A stretch of 64,000 nucleotides of DNA from Chryseobacterium turcicum (GCF_021010565.1 NZ_JAJNAY010000001.1:434001-498000); one strand, 5' to 3'; positions 1 to 8,860 are shown, counted from the stretch's first letter. Program-made: numbers and translations. The notes: generated from the sequence alone by a model not told the origin.

Positions 1-1208
1 CTTCTTTTTTAGTTTTAGATTTAAATGATTTCTCAACTTCAAAACAATCGTATTGGAATTTTCCTATTCAAAGAAATGAAAATATTACCGAACAAGAAGC
101 CGTTGCAAAAGTAGATGAATTACTTTCTGAAAGTGTGAAAGAGCAACTTTTTGCCGATGTTCCGATAACAAGTATGATGAGTGGCGGAATAGATTCTACG
201 CTGATTACGGCGAAAGCCAAACCGTTTAAAAATGATATCAACGCGTTCACCATTTCTTATCAGTTTTCGGAAAGTGAAGTGAAAAATGCTTCTTTAATGG
301 CTGAAAAAATTGACATTCAGCATGAGGTGAAAAAAGTTTCTGATGAAGAGATTTTAAACCAATTAAAAGAAAATATTCAACATTTTGAAGAGCCTTACAG
401 CAGTCTTGAGGTATTGATGAATGCTGCTGAATTTGCGAAAAATGAAGGTTTTAAAGTTGTTTTAAGCGGAAATGGTGCTGATGAACTTTTTGCGGGATAT
501 TCACATTCTTTGAAGCTTAATAAATGGCTTTCGATGAGAAAGTTTAATGCTGTCCGTCATTTTATTTTCACCAATGATGATTTTTCAAGAAAAGTAAAAA
601 ACTATTTTTCTCAAGACGATATGCTTGATTTTTTCAGACAAAGTCAGGTCGGGATGAAGCCTTTTGAGGCTAAAAATGTGTTTTCAAAAGATGTTTTTAA
701 TTTTATTCAAACCAATTTAAAAAGCAAAAAATTATCTGAAAGCAAAGATTATCAAGGACTTTTTGAATATGATATGAAATATTCTCTGTCTTCGCATCAT
801 GTTTTCAGAGATGATTTGAGTGCGATGAAGTATGGTGTAGAATTCCGATATCCTTATTTGAGCAACGATTTGATTGATTATGTTTCTTCTTTGCCGGAAA
901 AATTACGGTACAACGGAATTCAGAATAAGCCGCTTTTAAGAAAAGTTGCCGAAAAATATCTTCCATCAGAAATTTTAAAAATGCCAAAGCGCGGATTTTC
1001 TTTTCCATTGGCTCATTTCATTAAAACCGAACCAAAAGTAAGAGCATTTATCATTGAAAATTTGAATAACCTTAAAAAACGCAATTTTGTCAATGCTGAA
1101 GTGATTGATGAATGGTGGAATCATCAAAAAAGTGAGTATGATTGTGTAAAAATCTGGCAATTGGTTACTTTTGAGCTTTGGTATCAGAAATATTTTGAAA
1201 ATCACTAA
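1..1208 (+). CDS. asnB: Asparagine synthetase (glutamine-hydrolysing), C-terminal part, 5' end outside window
   Basis: The reading frame is open from the left edge, so the gene starts upstream; the GTG at 135 is only an internal codon. The visible part is the ATP-dependent synthetase domain that makes asparagine from aspartate, ATP and ammonia. The PP-loop SGGIDST lies just after the edge and is followed by a GNGADELFAGY stretch typical of the family. The N-terminal glutaminase domain with its catalytic Cys is not visible. Related enzymes also act in exopolysaccharide or peptide modification loci, so the exact substrate cannot be settled from this fragment. The family assignment is firm. Confidence 0.9.
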   Translation, partial: SFLVLDLNDFSTSKQSYWNFPIQRNENITEQEAVAKVDELLSESVKEQLFADVPITSMMSGGIDSTLITAKAKPFKNDINAFTISYQFSESEVKNASLMAEKIDIQHEVKKVSDEEILNQLKENIQHFEEPYSSLEVLMNAAEFAKNEGFKVVLSGNGADELFAGYSHSLKLNKWLSMRKFNAVRHFIFTNDDFSRKVKNYFSQDDMLDFFRQSQVGMKPFEAKNVFSKDVFNFIQTNLKSKKLSESKDYQGLFEYDMKYSLSSHHVFRDDLSAMKYGVEFRYPYLSNDLIDYVSSLPEKLRYNGIQNKPLLRKVAEKYLPSEILKMPKRGFSFPLAHFIKTEPKVRAFIIENLNNLKKRNFVNAEVIDEWWNHQKSEYDCVKIWQLVTFELWYQKYFENH

Positions 1209-1242
1209 ACTTATTTTTCATTAATAATTTATCTTTGTAAGA

Positions 1243-1749
1243 ATGAAGAAATTATTTCTTGTTTTAACGCTTATCAGTATCACGCTTCTCAGCTGCGGAA
1301 GTGATGAAGATTCTCTGCAGAAAATAGACCAGCTTTTAAATCTTTATATTAAAGATTCTTCTGGAAAAGACTTACTAAAACCTACGGAAATTGGTTCTTA
1401 CACTGGGATTTCTTTTATTGATAGATTAGCAGAAAAAGATAACGTAAGTGTAAGCTACAACCGAAAAATGCTTGCCGATTCTACCTATTACCTTGAATAT
1501 CTTGCTGGGGCTACAAGACAATTTGTAGAAGATGATTCTGATGGAAATAAAATTTATAAATCTGAAATTCAGGTTTCTTTAACGAAGAAAATATCAGATA
1601 CACAGAATGCACCTATTGTTCAGGATAAACTTGAAATATTTTATCGTTCCTCTCCGAATGTTTTTGAAGTTTCGAGAGTGCTTTATAATAACCAATTGGT
1701 ATTTACAAAAGTTCCCGACCAGCCAAATGTGGCTACAATCATAAAATAA
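1243..1749 (+). CDS. Small lipoprotein of unknown function
   Basis: A 168-residue protein with a hydrophobic signal and lipobox LLSC (Cys18), followed by GSDEDS. Acidic residues right after the lipid-bearing Cys mark surface-exposed lipoproteins in Flavobacteriia, so it may sit on the outer face of the outer membrane (inference). No known domain is recognised in the rest. A TAnnTTTG box, TATCTTTG, lies at 1230-1237, only five bases before the ATG, which implies a very short or absent leader if it is the promoter. It stands between asnB and serS with no sign of functional linkage. Confidence 0.75.
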   Translation: MKKLFLVLTLISITLLSCGSDEDSLQKIDQLLNLYIKDSSGKDLLKPTEIGSYTGISFIDRLAEKDNVSVSYNRKMLADSTYYLEYLAGATRQFVEDDSDGNKIYKSEIQVSLTKKISDTQNAPIVQDKLEIFYRSSPNVFEVSRVLYNNQLVFTKVPDQPNVATIIK

Positions 1750-1767
1750 TCTTAAATTTGCACGAAC

Positions 1768-1838
1768 GGTTCAAAGTTCGGGGTTCAAAGTTCAATGCAA
1801 CTCAACCTTAAACCTTAAACTTTTAAACATTAAACATT
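1768..1838 (+). repeat. Short direct repeats and TTAAAC-rich intergenic repeat
   Basis: A 12-base unit, GGTTCAAAGTTC, occurs at 1768-1779 and again at 1782-1793. It is followed from about 1804 by a run of near-repeats of the type CCTTAAA/CATTAAAC up to the serS start codon. It looks like one of the dispersed, variable intergenic repeats of this bacterial group rather than a coding or regulatory element. Confidence 0.6.
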
Positions 1839-1839
1839 T

Positions 1840-3108
1840 ATGTTACAGGTTAATTTTTTGCGCGACAATAAAGAACGCGTTTTAGAAGGTCTTCAAAAAA
1901 GACAATTCAAGAATCTTGAGTTGGTAGACGAGGCTATCGTTACCGATGAAGAAAGGAAAAAAATTCAGTTTGAATTAGATTCACAACTTTCCGAAATCAA
2001 TAAAATTTCCAAAGAAATTGGTATTTTAATGAAAGAAGGAAAAAGAGAAGAAGCTGAAGCATCCAAATCTAAAACAGCACAGTTTAAAGAGTCGAGTAAA
2101 GAATTACAGGTACAGCTTGAAAACGTTGAAAAATCTTTGCTTACTATTTTATATCAGATTCCAAATGTGCCTTACGAATTGGTAAAAGCTGGAGTTGCTG
2201 CAGATGATAACGAAATTATTTATCAGTCTCATGATGTAGAAGGTTTAGGTGAAGGGGCAATTCCTCACTGGGAACTGGCAAAAAAATACAATTTGATTGA
2301 TTTTGAATTGGGAGTTAAAATTGCAGGAGCTGGTTTTCCTGTATATTTCGGGAAAGGAGCAAGATTGCAGAGAGCTTTAGTTCAATATTTCTTAGATAAA
2401 AATACAGATGCAGGTTATCTGGAAGTGAATCCGCCACACGTTGTGAATGAAGCTTCAGGTTATGGAACAGGTCAGTTGCCGGATAAAGAAGGACAAATGT
2501 ATTACATCAACGCAGATGATTTATATTTGATTCCTACAGCGGAAGTGCCGGTAACGAATTTATACCGTGATGTTTTGTTGGATGAAAAAGATCTTCCAAT
2601 TATGAATACTGCATTTTCTCAGTGTTATAGAAGAGAAGCTGGAAGTTACGGAGCTCATGTAAGAGGTCTGAACCGCCTTCACCAGTTTGAGAAAGTAGAA
2701 ATTGTAAGATTAGAGAAACCTGAGAATTCTTATGCTGTTTTAGAAGAAATGGTAGAGCATATCAAGTCTATTTTAGAAGATCTTGAGTTGCCGTACAGAG
2801 TTTTAAGGCTTTGTGGTGGAGATACAGGTTTTGCTGCTGCCATGACTTATGATTTTGAAGTGTGGAGCGCTGCTCAGGAAAAATGGTTGGAGGTAAGCTC
2901 AGTTTCTAATTTTGAAACCTTCCAGGCAAATAGATTGAAATGTCGTTACAAAACAGATGGAAAATCTCAGTTGGTGCATACGTTAAATGGTTCTGCAATG
3001 GCATTGCCAAGAATTATGGCTGCTTTGCTTGAAAATAATCAAACTGCAGAAGGAATTAAATTGCCAAAGAAAATCGCTGAATATGCGAGATTTGAATTGA
3101 TTAACTAA
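1840..3108 (+). CDS. serS: Seryl-tRNA synthetase
   Basis: A 422-residue class II aminoacyl-tRNA synthetase, the normal length for bacterial SerRS, charging tRNA-Ser in the cytoplasm. The N-terminal ~110 residues form the long two-helix coiled-coil arm that grips the variable arm of tRNA-Ser. Class II motif 2 is visible as CYRREAGSYG, and motif 3 as NGSAMALPRIMAALLENNQ near the C terminus. The ATG at 1840 gives the canonical start MLQVNFLRDNKE. A strong terminator follows at 3135, so the gene is probably a single transcription unit. Confidence 0.97.
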   Translation: MLQVNFLRDNKERVLEGLQKRQFKNLELVDEAIVTDEERKKIQFELDSQLSEINKISKEIGILMKEGKREEAEASKSKTAQFKESSKELQVQLENVEKSLLTILYQIPNVPYELVKAGVAADDNEIIYQSHDVEGLGEGAIPHWELAKKYNLIDFELGVKIAGAGFPVYFGKGARLQRALVQYFLDKNTDAGYLEVNPPHVVNEASGYGTGQLPDKEGQMYYINADDLYLIPTAEVPVTNLYRDVLLDEKDLPIMNTAFSQCYRREAGSYGAHVRGLNRLHQFEKVEIVRLEKPENSYAVLEEMVEHIKSILEDLELPYRVLRLCGGDTGFAAAMTYDFEVWSAAQEKWLEVSSVSNFETFQANRLKCRYKTDGKSQLVHTLNGSAMALPRIMAALLENNQTAEGIKLPKKIAEYARFELIN

Positions 3109-3134
3109 TGTTTTAGCATTATTAAATAATATTG

Positions 3135-3163
3135 AAAGCCATCCGATTCGGGTGGCTTTTTTT
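3135..3163 (+). terminator. Intrinsic terminator after serS
   Basis: AAAGCCATCCG and CGGGTGGCTTT form an 11-bp stem with one T-G wobble and a 3-base loop, followed directly by a run of seven T. It lies 27 bases after the serS stop codon. Confidence 0.9.
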
Positions 3164-3442
3164 GTGGTTTTAAAAAATTTGAGATGTTAATGCTTTAATT
3201 TAAATTCTCTAATAAGAGATAAATTATTTTTTCAAAAGATTTTATGAAAGAATAATTTCGATGTTATGAAATATTTTTTTTATGATTTTTTTTAATTAAA
3301 TCATTGATATTTTTGTAGTTATGTTTGTTTTTGTAATCTTGTTTTTTTGAAAATCATATTACTTATTTACTGTTTTTAAATTTTATATTTCAAATTTAAA
3401 AGAATAATTATAATATTTATTTCACATATGAATGTAATTATC
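3164..3442. other. AT-rich intergenic region without a recognised gene
   Basis: About 280 bases of very AT-rich DNA with many short T and A runs between the serS terminator and the promoter of the next lipoprotein. Stops occur in all frames at short intervals and no RNA structure was recognised by eye. Confidence 0.6.
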
Positions 3443-3450
3443 TATATTTG
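3443..3450 (+). promoter_or_regulatory. Candidate -7 promoter element for the 3472 lipoprotein
   Basis: TATATTTG fits the Bacteroidota -7 consensus TAnnTTTG. It lies 21 bases before the ATG at 3472. A clear TTTG -33 partner is missing at the usual spacing, so the call is tentative. Confidence 0.45.
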
Positions 3451-3471
3451 TGGCACCAAAAAAAATAATTT

Positions 3472-4113
3472 ATGAAAAAAATTCTTATCCCATTATTGGG
3501 CTTAGTTATGGTTGTTTCTTGTGCAGATGACAACAATACAATTGATAGTTCTAATGTCACTGATAACAGTAAGATTACAGCAGATACTGCAAATCGTATT
3601 GAGAGTAACGAGTTTACAAAAAATATTCTAGGTGACAACTTCATGGCTAGTGATGGTAAAACACTTGCGCCAACCATTAAAGAAAGAATGATTGCTGAGT
3701 TTACTGCTGCTAACAAAAAGGCTCCAACGGTTCACGGACCTTACACTGCAACTGTAGCTGTACCTGGAGCTAATCCCACAGATGTTAAAATTAGTTATGC
3801 TCAAGTAGGAAGTACATATCCGGGAACGGGAGTGTATATGTCAGATGTTTATAATTATTACCTCCGTGCTCAACTTCCTGCAGAAGCAGCAACGGGATGG
3901 ATTGATTCTGTTGATAATCCGGGTTATTCGAACTATACTACACAAACCATAGGATTCAATTCGAATATGTCTACAGCAAACGGTAATAAATATGTAGTTG
4001 CTAATACTTATACAATGGTTTTAAAACATAATATGGTAGGACAATTAATCAACGCAGTAGTTCCAGCTGCCTCAGGTCCTAAAACATTTACCTATTATTA
4101 TTTAACTCTTTAA
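3472..4113 (+). CDS. Lipoprotein, first of a tandem paralogous pair
   Basis: A 213-residue protein with signal peptide and lipobox VVSC (Cys17), followed by ADDNN. An acidic run after the Cys is compatible with surface export in Flavobacteriia. I do not recognise the family. It shares several blocks with the product at 4264: IAEFT..NKKAPTVHGP, SYP.(S/T)G.Y, GYSNYTTQT.G.N, NTY...LK.N.VGQLIN and the C-terminal TYYYLT. The KKAPTVHGP block around residues 80-90 is the most striking signature. The gene is preceded by a long AT-rich spacer with a TAnnTTTG box and followed by a terminator, so each paralog probably has its own transcript. Confidence 0.8.
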   Translation: MKKILIPLLGLVMVVSCADDNNTIDSSNVTDNSKITADTANRIESNEFTKNILGDNFMASDGKTLAPTIKERMIAEFTAANKKAPTVHGPYTATVAVPGANPTDVKISYAQVGSTYPGTGVYMSDVYNYYLRAQLPAEAATGWIDSVDNPGYSNYTTQTIGFNSNMSTANGNKYVVANTYTMVLKHNMVGQLINAVVPAASGPKTFTYYYLTL

Positions 4114-4218
4114 AAGTAAATTACTACTATAAATCAAATATGCATAGAAAATAGTTCATAATTGATAATGTATCATTTACGAATAATATAATCTATGTTT
4201 AAAATTCTAATAATTATG

Positions 4219-4245
4219 AAGAGGTTTATTTTTAAACCTCTTTTA
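4219..4245 (+). terminator. Intrinsic terminator between the tandem lipoproteins
   Basis: AAGAGGTTTA and TAAACCTCTT form a perfect 10-bp stem with loop TTTT, followed by TT and an AT-rich tail. It lies about 105 bases after the stop of the first lipoprotein and 20 bases before the start of the second. Confidence 0.75.
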
Positions 4246-4263
4246 TAATATAAGCTATCAAAA

Positions 4264-4920
4264 ATGATATATAAAAAATACATCTATATAATATTTGCTG
4301 GAATAATGTTTATGTCTTGTTCACATGATGATATTTCGGAAGAATTAGAGGTTGATAATATTGTCACTGATAATACTGTAACCAGGGTAGAAGATATTAG
4401 GACTCTAGAAAAAGCACATTTTCAGAAAGAAGTTCAATTTTTAGAAGATGAAAAAGTCTATAAGTCGAAAGAAGAAATAATTGCTGAGTTTACTATTATT
4501 AATAAAAAGGCTCCAACAGTTCATGGACCATTTACACAAACTGTTCGTAAACCAGCTTATTCATCAAGACCAGGGGGTAATCAACCTTTTACAGCCAATA
4601 TAATTTACAATGGTGTGGGTTCCTATCCTGCAAGTGGTAGTTATGTTGCTGAGATTTATGACTACAAATTTAAGATAAGGTTGCCACCAGAAGCATTTCA
4701 TGCTTTTACTGAATCAATTGATGTAATTGGATATTCTAATTATACTACTCAAACAGTGGGTTACAATGCTCAGCCTCCTATTATTGAAAATGGGGCACTA
4801 TATTTTAATGTAAATACATATGGGATAATTTTAAAATATAATTATGTAGGCCAACTTATAAATTTTCCTATTTCAATTACAGATAATAAAACATTAACCT
4901 ATTATTACTTGACAATGTAA
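4264..4920 (+). CDS. Lipoprotein, second of a tandem paralogous pair
   Basis: A 218-residue lipoprotein (lipobox FMSC, Cys19, then SHDD) paralogous to the product at 3472. It has the same signature blocks (NKKAPTVHGP, YSNYTTQT, VGQLIN, TYYYLT) in the same order, with a diverged N-terminal third. Its base composition is even more AT-rich than its partner's. No known domain is recognised. The shared blocks suggest one compact C-terminal domain of about 140 residues, tethered by a variable acidic linker to the membrane. Function unknown; a host-surface or adhesive role would be speculation. Confidence 0.8.
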   Translation: MIYKKYIYIIFAGIMFMSCSHDDISEELEVDNIVTDNTVTRVEDIRTLEKAHFQKEVQFLEDEKVYKSKEEIIAEFTIINKKAPTVHGPFTQTVRKPAYSSRPGGNQPFTANIIYNGVGSYPASGSYVAEIYDYKFKIRLPPEAFHAFTESIDVIGYSNYTTQTVGYNAQPPIIENGALYFNVNTYGIILKYNYVGQLINFPISITDNKTLTYYYLTM

Positions 4921-5037
4921 TATGGTTTTGCGACTCTTAATTTTCTTACATTTAGCAATAGATTGACCAGTTATCTATAATAGTAAAACACTAAAACAAT
5001 ATACATTGGTTTTTAACGTTATCAAAAAAAATAAAAT

Positions 5038-5640
5038 ATGAGATTTTCAAAATTAATTATACCTCTTTTATTAGTTGTGGCAAGTACTGCAAAATCACAA
5101 AAATTTGGAATAAAAGCTGGTGCTAATTTTTCAAGTCTTTCTAAAGGATTTGATTATCAGGATACTAAAATTCTTGTAGGAGCTAACGCAGGTGTTTTTG
5201 CTAACATACCTCTTTTTAGTCAATTTAACTTCAAACCAGAAGTAATTTATAATGGTTTGGGTTCAAAAGTTGAATATGCCCAAAATCAAATCGGAAGCGA
5301 GTACACTAGAAGATTAAATTATATATCGGTTCCCTTAATGGTGGAATACAGATTTATTCCTAAGGCTTTTTTGGAAGCAGGTCCTCAGTTGAGTTATATG
5401 GTTAGCGCTAAAGAAAAATACACCTTACTGAATGGATCTGAAGCAACTGCAAGCATTTCCAAAGATTTCATTAACAAGTTTGACCTTGGAATTGGAATTG
5501 GAGCAGGATATTATTTTACAGAGAAGATTGGCGCGAATATCCGATATGTTGCAGGAATTACAGATATTTATAAATACAATGATGGTGATGCAGTAAGAAA
5601 TAATAACATTCAGTTAGGATTGATGTACATTATCAATTAG
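5038..5640 (+). CDS. Outer-membrane beta-barrel protein, PorT/OMP_b-brl_2 type
   Basis: A 200-residue protein with a cleavable signal peptide ending near KSQ, followed by FGIKAGANFS. That opening and the alternating hydrophobic strands (FLEAGPQLSYMV, LGIGIGAGYYF, IGANIRYVAGI, IQLGLMYIIN) are typical of the eight-strand outer-membrane barrel family (PF13568 type) abundant in Bacteroidota. The protein ends in a hydrophobic strand, as barrels do. Specific function is unknown; these proteins serve as small porins or secretion/gliding accessory factors. It is monocistronic, with a hairpin terminator about 125 bases downstream. Confidence 0.85.
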   Translation: MRFSKLIIPLLLVVASTAKSQKFGIKAGANFSSLSKGFDYQDTKILVGANAGVFANIPLFSQFNFKPEVIYNGLGSKVEYAQNQIGSEYTRRLNYISVPLMVEYRFIPKAFLEAGPQLSYMVSAKEKYTLLNGSEATASISKDFINKFDLGIGIGAGYYFTEKIGANIRYVAGITDIYKYNDGDAVRNNNIQLGLMYIIN

Positions 5641-5763
5641 ATTTTCACTAACGTGAGTAAAGAAGTTCTTAGAGTAGCTAAATCAGAAAGTTATCAGGTT
5701 TATCGCAAGATAATTCACTACATCACTAATTTATTGTAAAATTTAAAACAAACGACAATAAAG

Positions 5764-5802
5764 AATCCGTTTCACAACAAAGATAGTGATTCGGATTTTT
5801 TA
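5764..5802 (+). terminator. Probable terminator after the outer-membrane barrel gene
   Basis: AATCCG pairs with CGGATT and inner TCAC pairs with GTGA across a two-base mismatch and a 10-base loop. The structure is followed by TTTTTATT. Confidence 0.7.
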
Positions 5803-6089
5803 TTATGGGTAACATTCAATAAAATGATAGATTTTATTCTTGAATAGTCTAATGATTGTGCTAGATAGATTTTTGAATATAAATATAATTCAAAAAAAGG
5901 GAAAAGTATATAACCCTAATTCGACCCCTTTACTCCTGCAAGATTTAATTATATGAAAGGTAAATAAACCTTGCAATTTTTTGTGGCTTTCTTTATGTAA
6001 TATTTGTAGATAAGATGATGGTTTTCAGTGTTTAAATAATTCTTATTTTAATGAAAAAAAAGAGTATTTTCGCTTTCTAATTTTTAACG
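5803..6089. other. Intergenic region without a recognised gene
   Basis: Together with 5641-5763 this forms a 449-base gap interrupted only by the terminator. A possible -7 element, TATTTTCG at 6065-6072 (one mismatch to TAnnTTTG), lies 17 bases before the next ATG. No ORF or RNA structure is supported. Confidence 0.5.
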
Positions 6090-6995
6090 ATGAAAAATAA
6101 TTTTAAATTTTTACTTGCCATTTTTACGGCATTTGTGCTTTCTTCCTGTAGTGGAGGAGATTCTGAGGATTCAACATTTGTAAATGTTCAGAACCCCACT
6201 CCTTCAGCACCTCCGAAAACGATAACTCTGCGTACAACAACGGAAATATTTCCTACCTCTGCGATTTTCAGAGCATCAATTGTACAACAGGATGGTCAGG
6301 GAGAAACTCCTGGTTTTGTTTATGGTACTATACCAAACCCTACGGTCATCAACAATGCTTCTGTGACAACTATAGCACAAGGTTCTACCAATTTTGACAT
6401 GAAATCCGGAACATTACAGCCCAATACGACCTATTATGTGAGAGGGTTTATAAAAACAGGTGAAGGTATTTATACATACACTGCGGAAACGAGTTTTAAA
6501 ACCACAGGCTATTTCGGACCTGGAGGCGGATATGTAGGTTATGATAAAGGCGAATATGTAAATGGATGGAGATTTATGGAAATTCATCCTACAACACTTA
6601 ATTACAGTTCTGGCGGAGTAGGAGGACAATGGGGAAATATGGGGACATTTATTTCCGGTACTTATCCTGATTTCGGAAAAGGCCTTGAAAATACGAATAT
6701 TATTATTAGTGCAAATTCTGGCGCTAACTGTGCTGCGAAACTTTGTGATAACCTTGTGCTGAATGGACAATCCGATTGGTTCCTGCCTTCAAGTCAGGAA
6801 TTGTTAACACTTTATAAAGAACTAAAGAAGGGAAATATCTCTATAAGCTCGAGTGCATGGTCCTCTACGCAAATTGACGGAAACTCGGCGTATTCTATTT
6901 ATTATCAAACATTCGGACTTCCTACTCCTGAAGTTATTTTATCATCAAGCCTTAAAAGTATGGCAACTACTATACTTCCGGTAAGAAGGTATTAG
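6090..6995 (+). CDS. Surface lipoprotein with Fn3-like and DUF1566/Lcl-type C-terminal domain
   Basis: A 301-residue lipoprotein with lipobox LSSC (Cys20) and SGGDSED behind it. Residues about 48-138 read as a fibronectin-III-like beta domain, ending in LQPNTTYYVRGFIKT and ETSFKTTG. Residues about 140-301 carry the hallmarks of the DUF1566 / Lcl C-terminal domain: an opening GPGGGYVGYDKG, central DWFLPSSQELLTLY, WSSTQ, and a final ILPVRRY. Such domains occur on secreted and surface proteins of Bacteroidota and are thought to bind extracellular ligands; the ligand here is unknown. Two Cys around residues 209 and 213 may form a disulfide. Confidence 0.85.
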   Translation: MKNNFKFLLAIFTAFVLSSCSGGDSEDSTFVNVQNPTPSAPPKTITLRTTTEIFPTSAIFRASIVQQDGQGETPGFVYGTIPNPTVINNASVTTIAQGSTNFDMKSGTLQPNTTYYVRGFIKTGEGIYTYTAETSFKTTGYFGPGGGYVGYDKGEYVNGWRFMEIHPTTLNYSSGGVGGQWGNMGTFISGTYPDFGKGLENTNIIISANSGANCAAKLCDNLVLNGQSDWFLPSSQELLTLYKELKKGNISISSSAWSSTQIDGNSAYSIYYQTFGLPTPEVILSSSLKSMATTILPVRRY

Positions 6996-7024
6996 ATATT
7001 TCTGTAAATAATAGATTCATATAA

Positions 7025-7057
7025 AATTTAAGCTGCTCTATATGGGCAGCTTAAATT
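7025..7057. terminator. Bidirectional terminator between convergent genes
   Basis: AATTTAAGCTGC and GCAGCTTAAATT form a perfect 12-bp stem with a 9-base loop. The T-rich tail on the plus strand and the A-rich flank on the left make it usable from both sides, serving the DUF1566 lipoprotein (+) and the hydrolase (-). Confidence 0.88.
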
Positions 7058-7070
7058 ATTTTTATGATTT

Positions 7071-8087
7071 TTATTTCAACGTCCACTTCACAAAATCATT
7101 CATCACTTCTTCCCAATGTGGTTTTTCATGATTGGGTTTTCCATTTTCTACTTCAAAGAAATTGTGTTCGAGATTTAGATATCTTTTAAGGGTTAGATTA
7201 TCTTTGTTTTCTTTAATAAAATAAAGCGGAACAAGGTCATTCAAATCACTTGCAATATCATGGGTTCCATAGGCTAAATAAATTGGTTTTTTGAACTGTA
7301 ACCAATCATCTAATAAAGAAACTGAGAAAGATTTCCAAGCAAGAAGTTCCGGCTTTTCTGCCAGCTTTTTCGGGTTGTAGGCATCTCTGAACATTTGATA
7401 TTCTTCTTCAATTCCTTTGTCTGCCGCTTCCCATGAAATTTGTTTTTGCTCAGCTTGTTTTCGGTATTCTCTGATATTCTGATCAATTCTGCCAAACGGA
7501 TTGGCTGAAAATAAACCCAGCTTAGAAACATTTTTATTGGCAATCGCGATTTTAGTTGCTACTTTTGAACCTTGTGATGAACCTGCAACAATTAATTTTG
7601 AACGGTCTACCCACTTTTGTTTATTTAAAAATTTCAGAACCTTCTGAGCACGGTTTACATAGTTTTCTAAGTAATCTGCTTTTTGAAACTCGAGAGTCGG
7701 TCGATTTTTATCTTTAGAATTTCCAAAATACCAATAAGATTCGTTAATATCTTTTTCGTCTGCAATCAAAGGGGTTTTTGGCATTGCAATAATCACTAAA
7801 TGATAGTTTTCTACAATATTTTCTACATCAAAATTGGTAATTCCGCCACCAATAATCCAAAGCCCTTCTTCTTTTGAATTGACATAAATGGGGTAGGGCA
7901 GAGAACCTTGACACCACAGGAATACTGGTTTTTTATGATCTAATTTTGTATCATAAACAATAAACTCAATGGTATCATCTTGATTTGAAACCTCAAAAGC
8001 CGTTGATTGGTTATTGATTATTTTTCCCTGTTGAGAGATAAAAAATTGAGACAGAATTATACATAAAAAACTAATTCTAAGCTTCAT
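7071..8087 (-). CDS. Secreted alpha/beta-hydrolase
   Basis: A 338-residue protein with an N-terminal signal peptide ending near ISQQG. The nucleophile elbow AGSSQGS fits GxSxG (Ser is the catalytic candidate). The later YGTHDIAS supplies an Asp, and LEHNFFEV supplies the His of the triad. A WCQGSLPYP stretch near residue 60 probably builds the oxyanion region. Size and order fit the prolyl-oligopeptidase/dienelactone-hydrolase-like alpha/beta-hydrolases, but the substrate is not evident. It starts only 11 bases after the stop of the SafE-like gene, so it may be the last gene of the cco transcript, although no functional link to the oxidase is known. Confidence 0.8.
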   Translation of the reverse strand: MKLRISFLCIILSQFFISQQGKIINNQSTAFEVSNQDDTIEFIVYDTKLDHKKPVFLWCQGSLPYPIYVNSKEEGLWIIGGGITNFDVENIVENYHLVIIAMPKTPLIADEKDINESYWYFGNSKDKNRPTLEFQKADYLENYVNRAQKVLKFLNKQKWVDRSKLIVAGSSQGSKVATKIAIANKNVSKLGLFSANPFGRIDQNIREYRKQAEQKQISWEAADKGIEEEYQMFRDAYNPKKLAEKPELLAWKSFSVSLLDDWLQFKKPIYLAYGTHDIASDLNDLVPLYFIKENKDNLTLKRYLNLEHNFFEVENGKPNHEKPHWEEVMNDFVKWTLK

Positions 8088-8098
8088 AAAATGATCGA

Positions 8099-8860
8099 TT
8101 AATGACAGGTTGCCTGGTTATGTTTATGGTTCGGGTCTGTATTATGACAATTCACATCATGTTCTGGAGAAACCTTCATTGCTTCCGATGGGGGAGAAAT
8201 GTAGGGTATTCCAAGTTCGAGACCTCTTAGAATAAACAATCCACCAAGGATAATCATTACAACAGGAATGAATTTTAACACTTTAATTCTAAAGGTCTGA
8301 CTAATTAAGTTTCCTACTAAAACGACGGTAAACATAAAAGGAAGTGTTCCCAATCCAAATAGCGCCATAAAAGAAGCTCCTTGCCAGATTCCTCCACTTG
8401 CAAGACTTGCGGTAAGAGCCATGTAGACCATTCCACAGGGTAAAAATCCGTTAAGAACTCCTGTAGTGAATCTTGAGCGGTAATCTGCTTTCTGCAGAAG
8501 TTTTCCCAAGTTTGATTTAATTTTAAAAAGAAACTTAGAGATAAATGGAATTTTTGAGGCAAAATCTTTTCCGCCAAATGAAAATAAAGCCATAATAATC
8601 AGCAAAACTCCCACTCCAATCGTAAGATATTGCTGAAATCCTGCCATTTCAAATCCTTGTCCTATAATTCCTAATATTGCTCCTAAAAATGCATAGGTCG
8701 CAATTCTGCCAAACTGATAGGTAAGATTCTGAAGGTAGTAATTCGTTGCCTGCTTTTTGGTTAAACCCATTGATAACGCAATGGGGCCACACATTCCGAT
8801 ACAGTGAAAACCTGATGCGAAGCCTAAACCAATTGCAGATATAATCAATGCTATTTCCAT
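8099..8860 (-). CDS. SafE/TauE-like membrane protein of the cco locus
   Basis: A 253-residue polytopic membrane protein (about six helices). It has the signature GFHCIGMCGPIALSMG near the N terminus, characteristic of the UreH/SafE-type transmembrane family that accompanies cytochrome-oxidase assembly genes. The C terminus, after residue 235, is a soluble His/Cys-rich tail (HDVNCHNTDPNHKHNQATCH) likely to bind metal. The start overlaps the end of ccoH by 10 bases, which indicates translational coupling. A role in copper handling for the cbb3 oxidase is inferred from context and the tail, not shown. Confidence 0.85.
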   Translation of the reverse strand: MEIALIISAIGLGFASGFHCIGMCGPIALSMGLTKKQATNYYLQNLTYQFGRIATYAFLGAILGIIGQGFEMAGFQQYLTIGVGVLLIIMALFSFGGKDFASKIPFISKFLFKIKSNLGKLLQKADYRSRFTTGVLNGFLPCGMVYMALTASLASGGIWQGASFMALFGLGTLPFMFTVVLVGNLISQTFRIKVLKFIPVVMIILGGLFILRGLELGIPYISPPSEAMKVSPEHDVNCHNTDPNHKHNQATCH

